Assembly (NCBI GenBank): GCA_964017185.1
Contig: OZ024880.1
Span: forward strand, 47,071,071 to 47,135,070
Source: Rugalucina vietnamica
Lineage: Eukaryota > Mollusca > Bivalvia > Lucinida > Lucinidae
Length of the DNA stretch: 64,000 bases
Direction: 5' to 3'
The position numbers and the translations under genes were made by a program. Below, one piece after another: positions 1-9,784 of the stretch; the stretch's first letter is position 1; each line of letters opens with the position of its first letter. The notes beneath the pieces are model-generated. The model searched no databases and was not told where the DNA came from. It worked only from the letters and a program-made list of their open reading frames with translations.

Positions 1-58
1 GAAATGACAACAGTTTTATACATATTTTCCGATCACCCGACCTATGCACCTGTTATAG

Positions 59-163
59 ATTCAAACTCTAGAGAAAGAGAATGAAGCGTTGAAGCTGCGG
101 ATAAGGGAGCTGGAACTGTTGAAAGACAGAACAGACATCGAAAACTACAAGAAAAATAATCAG
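59..163 (+). CDS. GULP1: GULP1 exon: leucine-zipper coiled coil
   Basis: After an AG acceptor at 57-58 the frame reads IQTLEKENEALKLRIRELEL..., a heptad pattern rich in Leu and charged residues, through KKNNQ to a GT donor at 164. It is 35 codons, phase 0 at both ends. It corresponds to the dimerising zipper that follows the PTB domain in GULP1. Confidence 0.85.
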
Positions 164-2493
164 GTATAATTTGGACACTTTTATTGGGAACTGACATAAT
201 TTCCCTAAGCTTATCAACAGTATAGTCTGACTTATATAATTGATGCCTCTTTTTTGTGGTAAAGTCTGTTTGCTTGGATTTGAAACTGGGATTAAGGGAG
301 AGCATGTAGACACTTATGAAAATAACAATGCTCTAAACATTTAATTGTATCTGTTGTATATCTATTTTGTCACTTTGCTGCCTATGACCTATCTGTGCTT
401 TCATAACAGCTTTTCGTACGGTTTCCAACTTCGTATCTCGTATTACAACTTTTTTCTGTAGTGATGCATTACTGTAAATTCAGAAAGTTTGTAAGAACTT
501 AATTTCCATGAATATGATGTCTCTCGCTAGTAAAAACTTTCATAAGCTTTAAGAACACCAAATGGTTCCTTTTAAATTCAAGATCTTGTTAATCATTCGG
601 AAAATTTTTCTGATTTTACAGAATCTATCCTGACTGATTACACTACAGTTTTATTCATGTATTGTCTCCCCATATACTTTGCATATTCATGCATGTATTA
701 TCTCCCCTAATTATACAGACATTTTGAGCCACGTCACAAGAAAGTCTTGTCTTTGGAATTTCTGACCAGGTCCGACACAAACCAACCTATAGTTATTGAA
801 ACAGGCTAGCAGCTTGAAATTACAGATTAACAAAGAAAAGGGATTGTACAATTTGAGAAGTGAAAACTAAGTGGCTGTTCAGCTGTACAATTACTGCACA
901 GCTGATTGGCGTCTTCATTTTTGTATTATATAAAAAGCAGGCTTCCCCTTGATAGGGCTCATATTGTCTTCCCTAACAGATAACAGATTTAGCAAGTGTG
1001 GGAGGACCTTCAACTAGCACTGTCTTATATTTTAACAATACTCAGGGAGAGTCATCAACAGACAGCCCTAAAAATAGCAAGGTATAGTATAAAACTGGCA
1101 ACTACTCTCCTTACAATATTTGTTGTAAAACACCTGATTGTGTGTCACCTTGAAATTGATTATAAATAGTAAGGTAAAGAAAAGAATAAATCTATTGCCA
1201 TATAGTAAATTGATAAATAGCAAGGCACAGTACAAAGTTGACAAATACTGAAAAAACAACATGAACTACATGAATGATATGTGTTGCATCCTGTTTAGGG
1301 GCAGATAAGGATAATTCTTAGACTTTAATGGTAGAGATAGAGACATATTTCTAAGCGTTTAGATCACTGCTTTTCTGCATTAGTTAATAATCATATGTCC
1401 CCTGTGTATTTCAGCCGGGTACGCCCGCCCAGTCTGTGATAGGACGGCGATTGGAGGACATGTTGTTTGAACCCCAACCACAGACCAATGGCACTCCCCA
1501 GTCTCCCAGGACTCCAACATCATCTGTCTGTAAGTTCCATCTCTGGGCATTTGACTCGGAGTGAAATAAAAGAAAAAATAAGCAAAGAAGAACTGTGGAA
1601 CCCCTATTATTGGATAAATATCTGTGTCACACAGTATTGATTAGGCATGTAATGAAGAAAAAAGCTGTGAATTAATTGTATTAATCAGGTAATTCACATG
1701 AGCGCACACTGTCGCATAACATGCATTTGATTGAAAGTTGAAAGTAAGTGATTTTTTAATTGTAAATGTGACAAGCAATTGTATTAAACACTACGCTATC
1801 CATGCAACTCAGCAGCTGTTTTCATGCCGCACTAAACTGTTAGTTTCAGGTGTTTTTTTTTACATCAAAGTTTCAGAAATTTTAAGATTATCTCTCCACA
1901 TTACCGGTCTTTTCAGTATCTCAACCCCCATCCCCTGCTAGACACAGGCTAGTCAGAAGCCTGGGGGCCCAGTGAGTACCCCAGAGCCTCAGAACTTAAC
2001 ATCAGACATTGATGAACTGAAGACAGTGTTTAACTACTAGACTATATGTTATTTTCTGATTTCAGTATCACCACCCCCACCCCCTGCTAGACACAGGGCT
2101 AGTCAGAAGCCTGGGGGCTCAGTTAGTACCCCAGAGCCTCAGACCTCGACTACAGACATTGATGAACTAAAGACTGTGTTTAACTCACAGAATAATCAGA
2201 CTAATAATAATTGTAAGTATTTTTAGCTCACTTTGGATGAAGCCTCAGAGGTGAGCTGATAGGATAGGCAGGTACCTGGCATCCATCCGTCTTAGTTGTT
2301 GTCCATCATACGTCATTTTCAAAGATTTTCTGCTCTCAAACTGCTGGGCCAATCAATGCCAAATTTTATTGAAGCATCTAGGAAGGGCGTACCAATATGT
2401 TTGTAAATAATCCAGGTCACAAGACCTTGATGTCCGTCATGCGCATATATGGTAAAAAAAAAACAAACTTCAAAAAACGTCTCCAAAATCGGT

Positions 2494-2530
<37 letters not shown>

Positions 2531-5500
2531 ATTTTTTAGTTTAGTTATATGTAAGGATAGATAGGTCAGTTGTTCAAAATTAAAGATGTAGTTAGTTAAC
2601 GATTCTTTAAAATTTCAAACATGAATATTATAAATAGACTTTTATTTTTTGTTGAAAAACTGCAAAAATCCTTTGCAATGCAAAAGCTTCTCACATTTTA
2701 TCAACTAAAAGTAACAGTGTATTTGCTTAAAATTGTAGTCAACATTAACTAAGTATAACAGAGGCAGACAGTGTAAATAGATATTTTAAAGATATATAAC
2801 AGCCAAACCACCCTGGAATGGTCAGTAAAGAAATAGGGGATTTAATCAGGGCCCCAGTCCTCACCCTAAGTCTGCTATGATTGGAAACATGAATTTATAA
2901 GGTTCTATTTGTTGTCTGATCATGTGAGTGAAACAGCATTTTATATTGAATTGTAAATATGGATTTTTCTTGCAGCGTTTAACCCATTTGGTACACAGCA
3001 AACCACCAATGGTTCAACAACAGATCCATTTGGCATGTCATCATTCAACCCCTCACAGAAATCCTCAGATACACAAAATAACTCATTCACTACCACAGAC
3101 AGAGACTTTCTAGACCTGCAGGTAAATTATCTCCCCTTACTATTTCATTTACAGCTGACACTATCAGCTGTACATAAAAGCAAATTACATTTTTATACCC
3201 CGCCACTTAAAAAGTGCGGGGTATTATGTTATACCCTCAAAAAAAAATTTGCGTTCGAGTGTCCTTCCGTCCGTCTGTCTGTTCGTCTGTCTGTCTGTCT
3301 GTCTGTCCGTCCGTCAGCGTTTCGTTTCCGGGCTCTATCTTGAGCATTTATTGACCGATTTTCTTCAAACTTTGTATAGGAGTTCATATCAGGAAGGAGT
3401 GGTTTGGGATTGAAGATGGGTAAATTTCGTCAAATAAGTACAGAGTTATGGCCCTTGATTTACGTTAAAATTTCGTTTCCGGGCTCTATCTTGAGTATTT
3501 ATTGACAGATTTTCTTCAAACTTTGTATAGGAGTTCATATCATGAAGGAGTGGTCTGGGATTGAAGATGGGTAAATTTCGTCAAATAAGTACAGAGTTAT
3601 AGCCCTTGATTTACGTTAAAATTTTGTTTCCGGGCTCTATCTTGAGCATTTATTGACAGATTTTCTTCAAACTTTGTATAGGAGTTCATACCAAGAAGGA
3701 GTGGTTTGGGATTGAAGATGGGTAAATTTCGTCAAATAAGTACAGAGTTATGGCCCTTGATTTACGTTAAAATTTCGTTTCCGGGCTCTATCTTGAGTAT
3801 TTATTGACCGATTTTCTTCAAACTTTGTATAAGAGTTCATACCATGAAGGAGTGGTCTGGGATTGAAGATGGGTAAATTTCGTCAAATAAGTACAGAGTT
3901 ATAGCCCTTGATTTACGTTAAAATTTTGTTTCCGGGCTCTATCTTGAGCATTTATTGACCGATTTTCTTCAAACTTTGTATAGGAGTTCATACCAAGAAG
4001 TAGTGGTCTGGGATTGAAGATGGGTAAATTTCGTCAAATAAGTACAGAGTTATGGCCCTTGATTTACGTTAAAATTTTGTTTCCGGGCTCTATCTTGAGC
4101 ATTTATTGACCGATTTTCTTCAAACTTTTTATAGGAGTTCATACCAGGAAGGAGTGATTTGGGATTGAAGATGGGTAAATTTTGTCAAATAAGTACAGAG
4201 TTATGGCCCTTGATTTACGTTAAAATTTTGTTTCCGGACTCTATCTTGAGCATTTATTGACCGATTTTCTTCAAACTTTGTATAGGAGTTCATATCAGAA
4301 AGGAGTGGTTTGGGATTAAAGATTGGTAAATTTTATCAATTTATACAGAGTTATGGTCCTTCATTTATGACAAAATTTTGTTCTGCTCTTTTATATCTTG
4401 AGAATTTATTGACAAACATTTTTGCTAAATTAAATTTGCGTGGCAATAAGTACAGAGTTATGGCCCTTGATTTACGTTAAAATTTTGTTTCCGGACTCTA
4501 TCTTGAGCATTTATTGACCGATTTTCTTCAAACTTTGTATAGGACTTCATATCAGAAAGGAGTGGTTTGGGATTAAAGATTGGTAAATTTTATCAATTTA
4601 TACAGAGTTATGGTCCTTCATTTATGACAAAATTTTGTTCTGCTCTTTTATATCTTGAGAATTTATTGACAAACATTTTTGCTAAATTAAATTTGCGTGG
4701 CAATAAGTACAGAGTTATGGCCCTTGATTTACGTTAAAATTTTGTTTCCGGACTCTATCTTGAGCATTTATTGACCGATTTTCTTCAAACTTTGTATAGG
4801 AGTTCATATCAGAAAGGAGTGGTTTGGGATTAAAGATTGGTAAATTTATCAATTTATACAGAGTTATGGTCCTTCATTTATGACAAAATTTTGTTCTGCT
4901 CTTTTATATCTTGAGAATTTATTGACAAACATTTTTGCTAAATTAAATTTGCGTGGCGGGGTATCATGCATGCCTGCAGCGCTTTTATTTTTTTTTAAAA
5001 TCAATATCAGGTTGTTTCCTGATGTTCTTGCCTTGGGCCTAACTGTAGGCAGTAGATGAACTGCATTCCAACTGGAAATTTGGCCCCATTGAGGGCTAAA
5101 GAAATAGATAGGCTGCTTGTGACTCTAGGCAAAGCTAATTACCTACTAACTGACCATCTGTACTATTTACTACATAGAAGGTCTGAGCCTGTCCAGGAAT
5201 AGTGGGTACATCAAACCACCCATAAATGCACTGCGACGCGAGAAAACTGGTCTTCGGGAGTTCAGACCATGTCTGACACAAACCGGCCTGTGCAGGTACA
5301 GAAGATAGCTTGAAGCCTGAAATTTTGAATTTAGGAAGAAGAGGAATTGTACTATTCATGTAGCGAAAACAAAGGTGCAGTTTCTGCACAGCTGAATGAG
5401 CTGATCTCCGCCTTTGTTTTCTCATAGGCAAAAATCTGGTTTCTCATGACTTGGCTCACATATAAACCTTAGTTGGATGGACATATCTTAAAGCATTTAT

Positions 5501-5737
5501 GGCATGCCAGGACATCCCAATATTTGGTCAAGTGCCATAAAATGGAGAAATCTCCTACTATGAGCATATCTGTTGAGTTGGACTGTAAACAACAGATCAA
5601 ACGAAACCAGTTTTGTTTCTTTCATTCCTTTCACTTGTATCCATTTTATTTTTCAGGCTGGGTTTAGCCAGGGTCTGTCTTTCGGCACAGAAGAATTTGG
5701 GATGGAGGATTTCGACCCGCTGAATCAGAGTAAATGA
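59..5737 (+). CDS. GULP1: GULP1/CED-6 engulfment adaptor, 3' part (six exons)
   Basis: Joined exons 59-163, 1046-1081, 1415-1529, 2066-2212, 2976-3121 and 5657-5737 read through in one frame with GT/AG junctions and end in TGA. GULP1/CED-6 is a cytoplasmic adaptor that binds NPxY tails of engulfment receptors (CED-1/MEGF10, LRP1) through an N-terminal PTB domain, which would lie left of the window. What is seen here is the end of the leucine-zipper coiled coil, a Pro/Ser/Thr-rich linker, NPF and DPF tripeptides and a DFLDLQ segment, then a tail AGFSQGL...FDPLNQSK that parallels the EGFKMGL...LDPLDS end of vertebrate GULP1. NPF and DPF normally bind EH-domain proteins and AP-2, which fits a trafficking role. 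The short exon 1046-1081 is the least certain. Identity rests on the zipper plus tail match; the PTB domain is not visible. Confidence 0.82.
726..960 (-). mobile_element. GAGCC hairpin MITE, old copy
   Basis: Diverged copy in a GULP1 intron. Recognisable blocks are GAGCCACGTC, TCTGACCAGGTCCGACACAAACC, GCTAGCAGCTTGAAATT and a weak central palindrome around TTCAGCTGTACAATTACTGC, ending GGGCTC. Confidence 0.7.
1046..1081 (+). CDS. GULP1: GULP1 micro-exon (12 codons)
   Basis: CTCAG acceptor, then GESSTDSPKNSK, then GTATAG donor. It is phase 0 on both sides, so it keeps the frame between its neighbours and could be skipped without harm. The composition suits the Ser/Pro linker. Called only from splice sites, phase and composition. 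Confidence 0.55.
1415..1529 (+). CDS. GULP1: GULP1 exon: proline/threonine linker
   Basis: Acceptor TTTCAG, donor GTAAGT. The frame reads PGTPAQSVIGRRLEDMLFEP... and ends in an SPRTPTSSV run, phase 1 at the 3' end. The RRLEDMLFEP block is a short amphipathic segment followed by low-complexity linker. Confidence 0.82.
1917..2036 (+). pseudogene. Decayed duplicate of the next GULP1 exon
   Basis: This stretch aligns along its length with the exon at 2066-2212, from the first base after the AG acceptor (1915-1916) to the TTTAAC shared near its end. One G is missing in the AGGGCT of the good copy (here AGGCT, near 1948), which throws the frame into a TGA at about 1973. The original donor region is lost. 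An unusually good donor, GTGAGT, begins at 1972, so a 55-nt frame-shifting exon (1917-1971) could still be spliced. It is more likely dead; see findings. Confidence 0.8.
2066..2212 (+). CDS. GULP1: GULP1 exon: polyproline segment
   Basis: Acceptor TTTCAG, donor GTAAGT, 147 nt, phase 1 at both ends. It encodes SPPPPPARHRASQKPGG..., then TDIDELKTVFNSQNNQ. The five-proline run is a potential SH3/WW ligand. Its duplicate lies just upstream. Confidence 0.85.
2219..2497 (-). mobile_element. Truncated repeat with TTTTTAGCTCAC terminus
   Basis: It starts TTTTTAGCTCAC, the reverse complement of the GTGAGCTAAAAA end of the elements at 25055-26590 and 39861-41515, followed by a CCTCAGAGGTGAGC inverted partner and CATCCGTC-type sequence. 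Only this end is recognisable; it runs into a poly-T tract. Confidence 0.5.
2498..2525. repeat. Poly-T tract (28 T)
   Basis: Uninterrupted T run inside a GULP1 intron, directly next to the truncated repeat on its left. No other structure is visible between here and the exon at 2976. Confidence 0.95.
2976..3121 (+). CDS. GULP1: GULP1 exon: NPF/DPF endocytic motifs
   Basis: Acceptor TTGCAG, donor GTAAAT. Encodes FNPFGTQQ..., TDPFGMSSFNP..., and ends RDFLDLQ. NPF and DPF are known EH-domain and AP-2 appendage ligands; FLDLQ resembles a clathrin-box. These assignments are motif-level inference. Confidence 0.85.
3193..4987 (+). mobile_element. Helitron-like element with 151-bp tandem core
   Basis: The left end ATACCCCGCCAC folds on GTGCGGGGTAT a few bases on, and its complement GTGGCGGGGTAT recurs at the right end (4954-4965), followed by a CATGCATGC-rich tail. 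A CCGT/CTGT microsatellite follows the left hairpin. The core is a tandem array of 151-bp units (starts 3325, 3476, 3627...), changing to a 257-bp composite unit from about 4184. No ORF for a transposase or helicase is present, so it is non-autonomous. The class is inferred from architecture (subterminal inverted repeats, hairpin, tandem core). Confidence 0.65.
3325..4960 (+). repeat. Tandem array, 151-bp units then 257-bp higher-order units
   Basis: Units carry TTTCCGGGCTCTATCTTGAG, CTTCAAACTTTGTATAGGAG and CAGAGTTATGGCCCTTGATT. From 4184 a second unit type (TTCTGCTCTTTTATATCTTG...) is added; the junction GCGTGGC recurs at 4441, 4698 and 4955, exactly 257 bp apart. Confidence 0.85.
5079..5602 (+). 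mobile_element. SINE-like element split by a MITE
   Basis: 5079-5227 and 5458-5602 together align with the complement of 19935-20222. Shared blocks are AAATAGAT...GGCT, TCTGAGCCTGTCCAGGAA, CTTAGTTGG and the end around GTTGA-TGG-CTGTAA. The MITE at 5228-5457 sits between the two halves. Confidence 0.65.
5228..5457 (-). mobile_element. GAGCC hairpin MITE, nested in a SINE
   Basis: The terminus is slightly mutated (GCACTGCGACGCG against GAGCCGCGACGCG). It is flanked by AAAT on the left and ACAT on the right; the uninterrupted SINE at 20.07 kb reads ACAT once at this place, which supports a 4-bp target duplication with one mutation. Confidence 0.8.
5657..5737 (+). CDS. GULP1: GULP1 terminal coding exon
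   Basis: Acceptor TTTTTCAG, then 26 codons AGFSQGLSFG...FDPLNQSK and TGA. The spacing GF-x2-GL followed by a DPL near the C-terminus is the conserved end of GULP1-type proteins. The exon follows a 2.5-kb intron filled by a Helitron-like element, a SINE and a MITE. Confidence 0.85.
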   Translation, partial: AGFSQGLSFGTEEFGMEDFDPLNQSK

Positions 5738-6275
5738 AAATATGTATACGGGGAAAACTTGCACTAAGACTATGCATAAAACATTAATGCAAATCAGGCT
5801 ATGCATTTGTGCTGCCTGAAAAGCAGCGTTTTAGTTCACTGCCTAGAAGAATTGAATTATAATAATTTTAGATATTTTGAAGAATGAAGCGGGTCTCTTG
5901 GACTTTACTAATTGACTCCTCCGCCAGCAAGGTATAGCCACTCCCACCCCTATTTCCTTAGACAAACATTGTGTTTTTGCACCTGTACTTACCTGTAAAA
6001 AGCATGTGTTGGTTTGTTTGTCTAACCCACTTGTTGTGTAACCGTCATTGACCGTTAGCTAATGTGCAGATTTGAATGGTCAATATAAAAATGAATATTA
6101 ATGATGGGTGGTTTTACGGAGGACTCAATTGCATCCGTTCTAACCTATTAGGAAAGTGATTGTGGAAAGTTGAAAGGTTAACTTGGATATTTGATATTCT
6201 GAAGGAAATGGCAATACTAATCTTCATAGAAGTAGTTACTTATAGAACATTATTGTGCTGCCTAGCAGGATAAAT
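5738..6275 (+). other. GULP1 3' flank, no gene seen
   Basis: Probably 3' UTR at first. No AATAAA lies close to the stop; AATAAA first appears near 7150, beyond three MITE copies. Nothing else recognised. Confidence 0.4.
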
Positions 6276-6509
6276 GAGTCGCCTCGTGGGAAAACCAACA
6301 ATGTGGTTTCCGAACAGGTCCCACACAAACCGGGATGTACAAGCACAGAAAAGAGCTAGAAGCTTGAAATTTCAGATTCAAGTAGAGGAGGAACTGTACT
6401 ATCCGTGTAGCGAAAACAATGGCGCTGATCAGCTTCGCGGTTACCGCGAAGCTGATCTGCGCCTTTGTTTTCGCCTACGCAGTTTGTTGGTTTTCCCATG
6501 AGGCGGCTC
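6276..6509 (-). mobile_element. GAGCC hairpin MITE with perfect TSD
   Basis: Flanked on both sides by AAAT (6272-6275 and 6510-6513). Terminal inverted repeats begin GAGTCGCCTCGTGGGAAAAC and end TTTTCCCATGAGGCGGCTC. The centre is a near-perfect palindrome GCTGATCAGCTTCGCGGT plus its complement, flanked by AAAACAAAGGCGC-type arms: one DNA strand could form a hairpin of about 60 nt. Confidence 0.9.
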
Positions 6510-6513
6510 AAAT

Positions 6514-6720
6514 GAGCCGTGACATGAGAAAACAGGACATTCTGCATATGCGAAAACAAAGACGTGGATCAGCTTTGCAGTAACTGCACAGCTGAGCAGT
6601 GCCTTCGTTTTCACTTCAAGGGAAGTGCAATCCCTCTTCTTCTTAAATGTAAAATTTCAAGCTTCTAGCCTTCTCTTGTGACTGCTTAGGCTGACTGTGT
6701 CAGACCTGGTGGAAACCCTG
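6514..6720 (+). mobile_element. GAGCC MITE abutting the previous copy
   Basis: It starts GAGCCGTGACATGAG immediately after the AAAT shared with the copy on its left. The 3' end fades after GGAAACCCTGAAG, so the right terminus is missing. The two copies are in opposite orientation. Confidence 0.75.
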
Positions 6721-6893
6721 AAGGATGTGGGCAAATAGAATTTCAGACAGTTCAAGTAGGACTTGGCAATCATGTGTAGCACTAGAAAAGACTGTGGTAT
6801 TGCAGCATCCTGCTTATCATTGACCAAGCTTCTGTGTTTACTATACTGGATTACAGATAGATTATCTTACGAGTGGTCATTTCACATGAAATT

Positions 6894-7128
6894 GAGCCAC
6901 TGCGTGAGGAAACCAGCAATTTCTGTTTCCGACCAGGTGCGACATAAACCAGGCTGTACAGCTACAGAAGAAGGCTAGAAGCTTGAAATTTTGGATATAA
7001 GTAGAAGAAGAATTGTACTATCCGTATAGCGAAAACAAAGGCGCTGATCAGCTGTGCAGTTACTGCTTAGCTGATCTGCGCCTTTGTTTTGGCATATGCA
7101 GGTTGTTGGTTTTCTGATGCGGAGGCTC
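6894..7128 (-). mobile_element. GAGCC hairpin MITE
   Basis: Ends GAGCCACTGCGTGAG and GATGCGGAGGCTC; flanks AATT and TATT match at 2 to 3 of 4 positions. The central palindrome retains GCGCTGATCAGCTGTGCAG and its arm. Confidence 0.8.
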
Positions 7129-8082
7129 TATTTTACAAGCCTTCAGCAAGTTTAATAAATGTCATATGAAATGACGACAAGTGTAATATTCTTTTTATCA
7201 TGTGACTTTTAAAATTGGATTTTATCCCCTTTCAACGTGGACATATTTTCAATGAAAATTTATATTGTTGTTACAGACATCGTCAATGGCATCATATATC
7301 CCTGCAAAAGTGTTTATAGATGAGTTGTGATAACACTTTTTATTACAACATATAATAATGTTTTCCACAGGAAAATAGCATCATTATCTGATAAAAGGTA
7401 TTACACATATTTCATTCACTTGAGAAATCAAATTATGTATGTTACAAAAACAAAATAGACTGATAAGCTGTTTGATTTCTCCACAGCTTATCTGTGTGTT
7501 TTACATTTGCAAAAGGTTAACCAATGACAGGACTTAATGAAATTATTAGATTGATTCAGTTTATTCAGTTCTGTTTATTGTTGTCAAATGTATGGAAACA
7601 TTATTTTAATAGAAAATGACTTCTTTCATGGACAATGTTAAGGTGTAACTTTTCGAAACCAAAGACCAAAATAGCTTTATGAATTGTAGACAAACAATGA
7701 TAAGCAAGTGCAATTCTGAATCTTTTCAAGAAAAATCTCTCCTGTCGGTGAAGTTTTGTGGACAATTGCAAATTTGAGATCAGTTTGTATTGCTTATTGT
7801 TCAGTACCCAATAGTTTGTCTAACAAATACTCATTTTCTGCTTTTTTATAAGCTAACACCAATGTGTCTCTCTCAGCTCTGTCATATCTTTGCAAACAAT
7901 AGATATCCTTAAGTTTCTGTTAAAAATCAGAAATTCCAAACCTCGTATTCATCTTCTGTATTGTACTGTTTGGATTTCATATAATGTAGGTGATGGTAGG
8001 GCATGAAATATGGTGATCACAAAGATTTTTATTAGCTGTAGAGCGGCATAAGCATCACATGCTATATGTGTATATGTTAATT
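7129..8082. other. AT-rich intergenic DNA
   Basis: No coding or RNA gene recognised. A weak remnant of the hairpin MITE may be present at 7440-7520 (CTGATAAGCTGTTTG...CAGCTTATCTG). Confidence 0.5.
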
Positions 8083-8316
8083 GAACCGCAGCATGGGAAA
8101 ACCAACAATTTGCATAGGCGAAAACAAAGACGCAGATCAGCTTCGCGGTAACCGCGAAGCTGATCAGCGACTTTGTTTTCGCTACTCGGCTAGTACACTT
8201 CCTCTTCTACTTAAATCCGAAATTTCAAGCTTCTAGCTCTTTTCTGTGACTGTACAGCCTAATTCGTGTCAGACCTGTGCGGAAACCACATTGTTGGTTT
8301 TCCCATGAGGCGGCTC
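8083..8316 (+). mobile_element. GAGCC hairpin MITE (left duplicate)
   Basis: Starts GAACCGCAGCATGGG, ends CATGAGGCGGCTC, perfect central palindrome around GCGGTAACCGC. Left flank AATT, right flank AGAT: the right flank belongs to the duplication joint, so no TSD is expected. Confidence 0.85.
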
Positions 8317-8501
8317 AGATATTGTACATCTGTTTCCTGAAGAAATTTTAGCTTCCAAACCTCGTATTCATCTTCTGTATTGTACTGTTTGGATTTCTTA
8401 TAATGTAGGTGATGGTAGTGCATGAAAAATGGTGATCACAAAGATTTTTATTAGCTGTAGAGCGGCATAAGCATTACATGCTATATGTGTATATGTTAAT
8501 T

Positions 8502-8736
8502 GAGCCGCAGCATGGGAAAACCAACAATTTGCATAGGCGAAAACAAAGACGCAGATCAGTTTCGCGGTAACCGCGAAGCTGATCAGCGACTTTTTTTTCG
8601 CTACTCGGCTAGTACACTTCCTCTTCTACTTAAATCCGAAAGTTCAAGCTTCTAGCTCTTTTCTGTGCTTGTACAGCCTGGTTGGTGTCAGACCTTGTCG
8701 GAAACCCAAATTGTTGGTTTTCTCATGCACAGGCTC
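8502..8736 (+). mobile_element. GAGCC hairpin MITE (right duplicate, perfect TSD)
   Basis: Flanked by AATT at 8498-8501 and 8737-8740. It is the copy that still has its original right flank, so it marks the original insertion. Confidence 0.88.
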
Positions 8737-9055
8737 AATTTTAAATTGCTCTGAGATTAACAAGCTTGTTCCTATTGTATGTATATTTGTTCATTTTTAA
8801 TAATGCATATATGTGTAGCTTCATACATTTTGTGTATGCAAATATTATATGCAGTAATCTACATAGGAAATCGCAGGGGCGGATCCAGGATTTCTAGATC
8901 CATCCAGGGAGTTTTTGTACATTTTTTGCAAGATTTTTGTTAATTTTCCCATGAAATTGAAATGAGTTCTTCCCAAGTGGGGTGGGGTGGGGGGATGTAA
9001 ACTCCCTCTATATCTGCCACTGAATCAATGTCACAATATTTCCTTGATGGACAAT

Positions 9056-9360
9056 CATCAGGAAAACATGTCTGTGTAATATATACCCCTTAAACCCAAC
9101 TTTTATATAGAAAAACTCCGGTTTGCAGGGGTATACCTATTTTTCTTATTTTTTTTTTCCAGAACATTGATTGTGGGTACTTGTTAGAACTGCCTCAGTG
9201 AGGCAGTTCTAAGGTGTAACCACAAACAATGTTTTGAGCATACATACTAAAATTAACCAAATTTTTCCAATCAAACTTACAATTTTTAATGCTGAAAAAA
9301 TTTTCTGTATATTTTATTGGCAAGTTTTCGTAATGAAAGCTTCAGATGTTTCAGATTAGA
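9056..9360 (+). repeat. Palindrome-centred repeat, copy 1
   Basis: Contains a long inverted repeat, GATTGTGGGTACTTGTTAGA to its complement near ACCACAAACAATG, with loop TGCCTCAGTGAGGCA, bounded by GCAGGGGTATACC on the left and TTTTGAGCATA on the right. Other copies are at 17622, 27726 and 38099. It behaves as an interspersed element, class unknown. Confidence 0.7.
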
Positions 9361-9784
9361 AGCCATTGTGGCAGGGGGGGTGGGTTAACTCCTGGGCTTC
9401 TCAAATCTTTCTGATGAGACGTTAAACTGAGGTGAGGAAACCATTTTGGTCCTTGTAATGCATTGTATTGTGGGTGTCTCTAGAAGTGCTTTGCCTTAAA
9501 GCTTGGTTACCTAATATTTAAGGTTTCGGCAATTAGCACATCACCAATACTCATCAAAATAGTATTCCAGCATGATTCTTTAGAAGAGTTTCAAGGAAAA
9601 ATCAGTAACATACCCACATAATAAGGCTACCCCTCCTTTACAAACCTGTATGCACTATATAAATAAGATGCTGAATATGTTTTCATTAGCTATGCATAAT
9701 TGTTGTGTTTTACAAATGTATGCAATTTCATTATCATGTCTTTAGTATCACTGTAATCACTTGAACTGCAACACAAGAACATGT
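9361..9784. other. Intergenic, nothing recognised
   Basis: AT-rich sequence with a short G run at 9372-9379; no gene or repeat family identified. Confidence 0.5.

Larger units (their letters stand above)
7934..8740 (+). repeat. Tandem duplication of about 418 bp carrying a MITE
   Basis: The segment starting TCCAAACCTCGTATTCATC at 7935 recurs at 8354, including GATGGTAG-GCATGAAA, TGGTGATCACAAAG, the TAGAGCGGCATAAGCAT block and the MITE. The copies differ at few positions, so the duplication is fairly recent. Confidence 0.85.

Noticed and set aside
3035..3343. Extension of the GULP1 exon into a longer + strand frame
   Set aside because: The frame runs past a good donor into an element's microsatellite; the spliced tail at 5657 gives a proper GULP1 C-terminus.
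6356..6559. Short open frames inside GAGCC MITE copies (also 20201-20590, 28863-29225, 42873-43070)
   Set aside because: The same peptide words (SENKGADQL-READL-LCF) come from the palindromic repeat read in different copies; no start, no conservation beyond the MITE.
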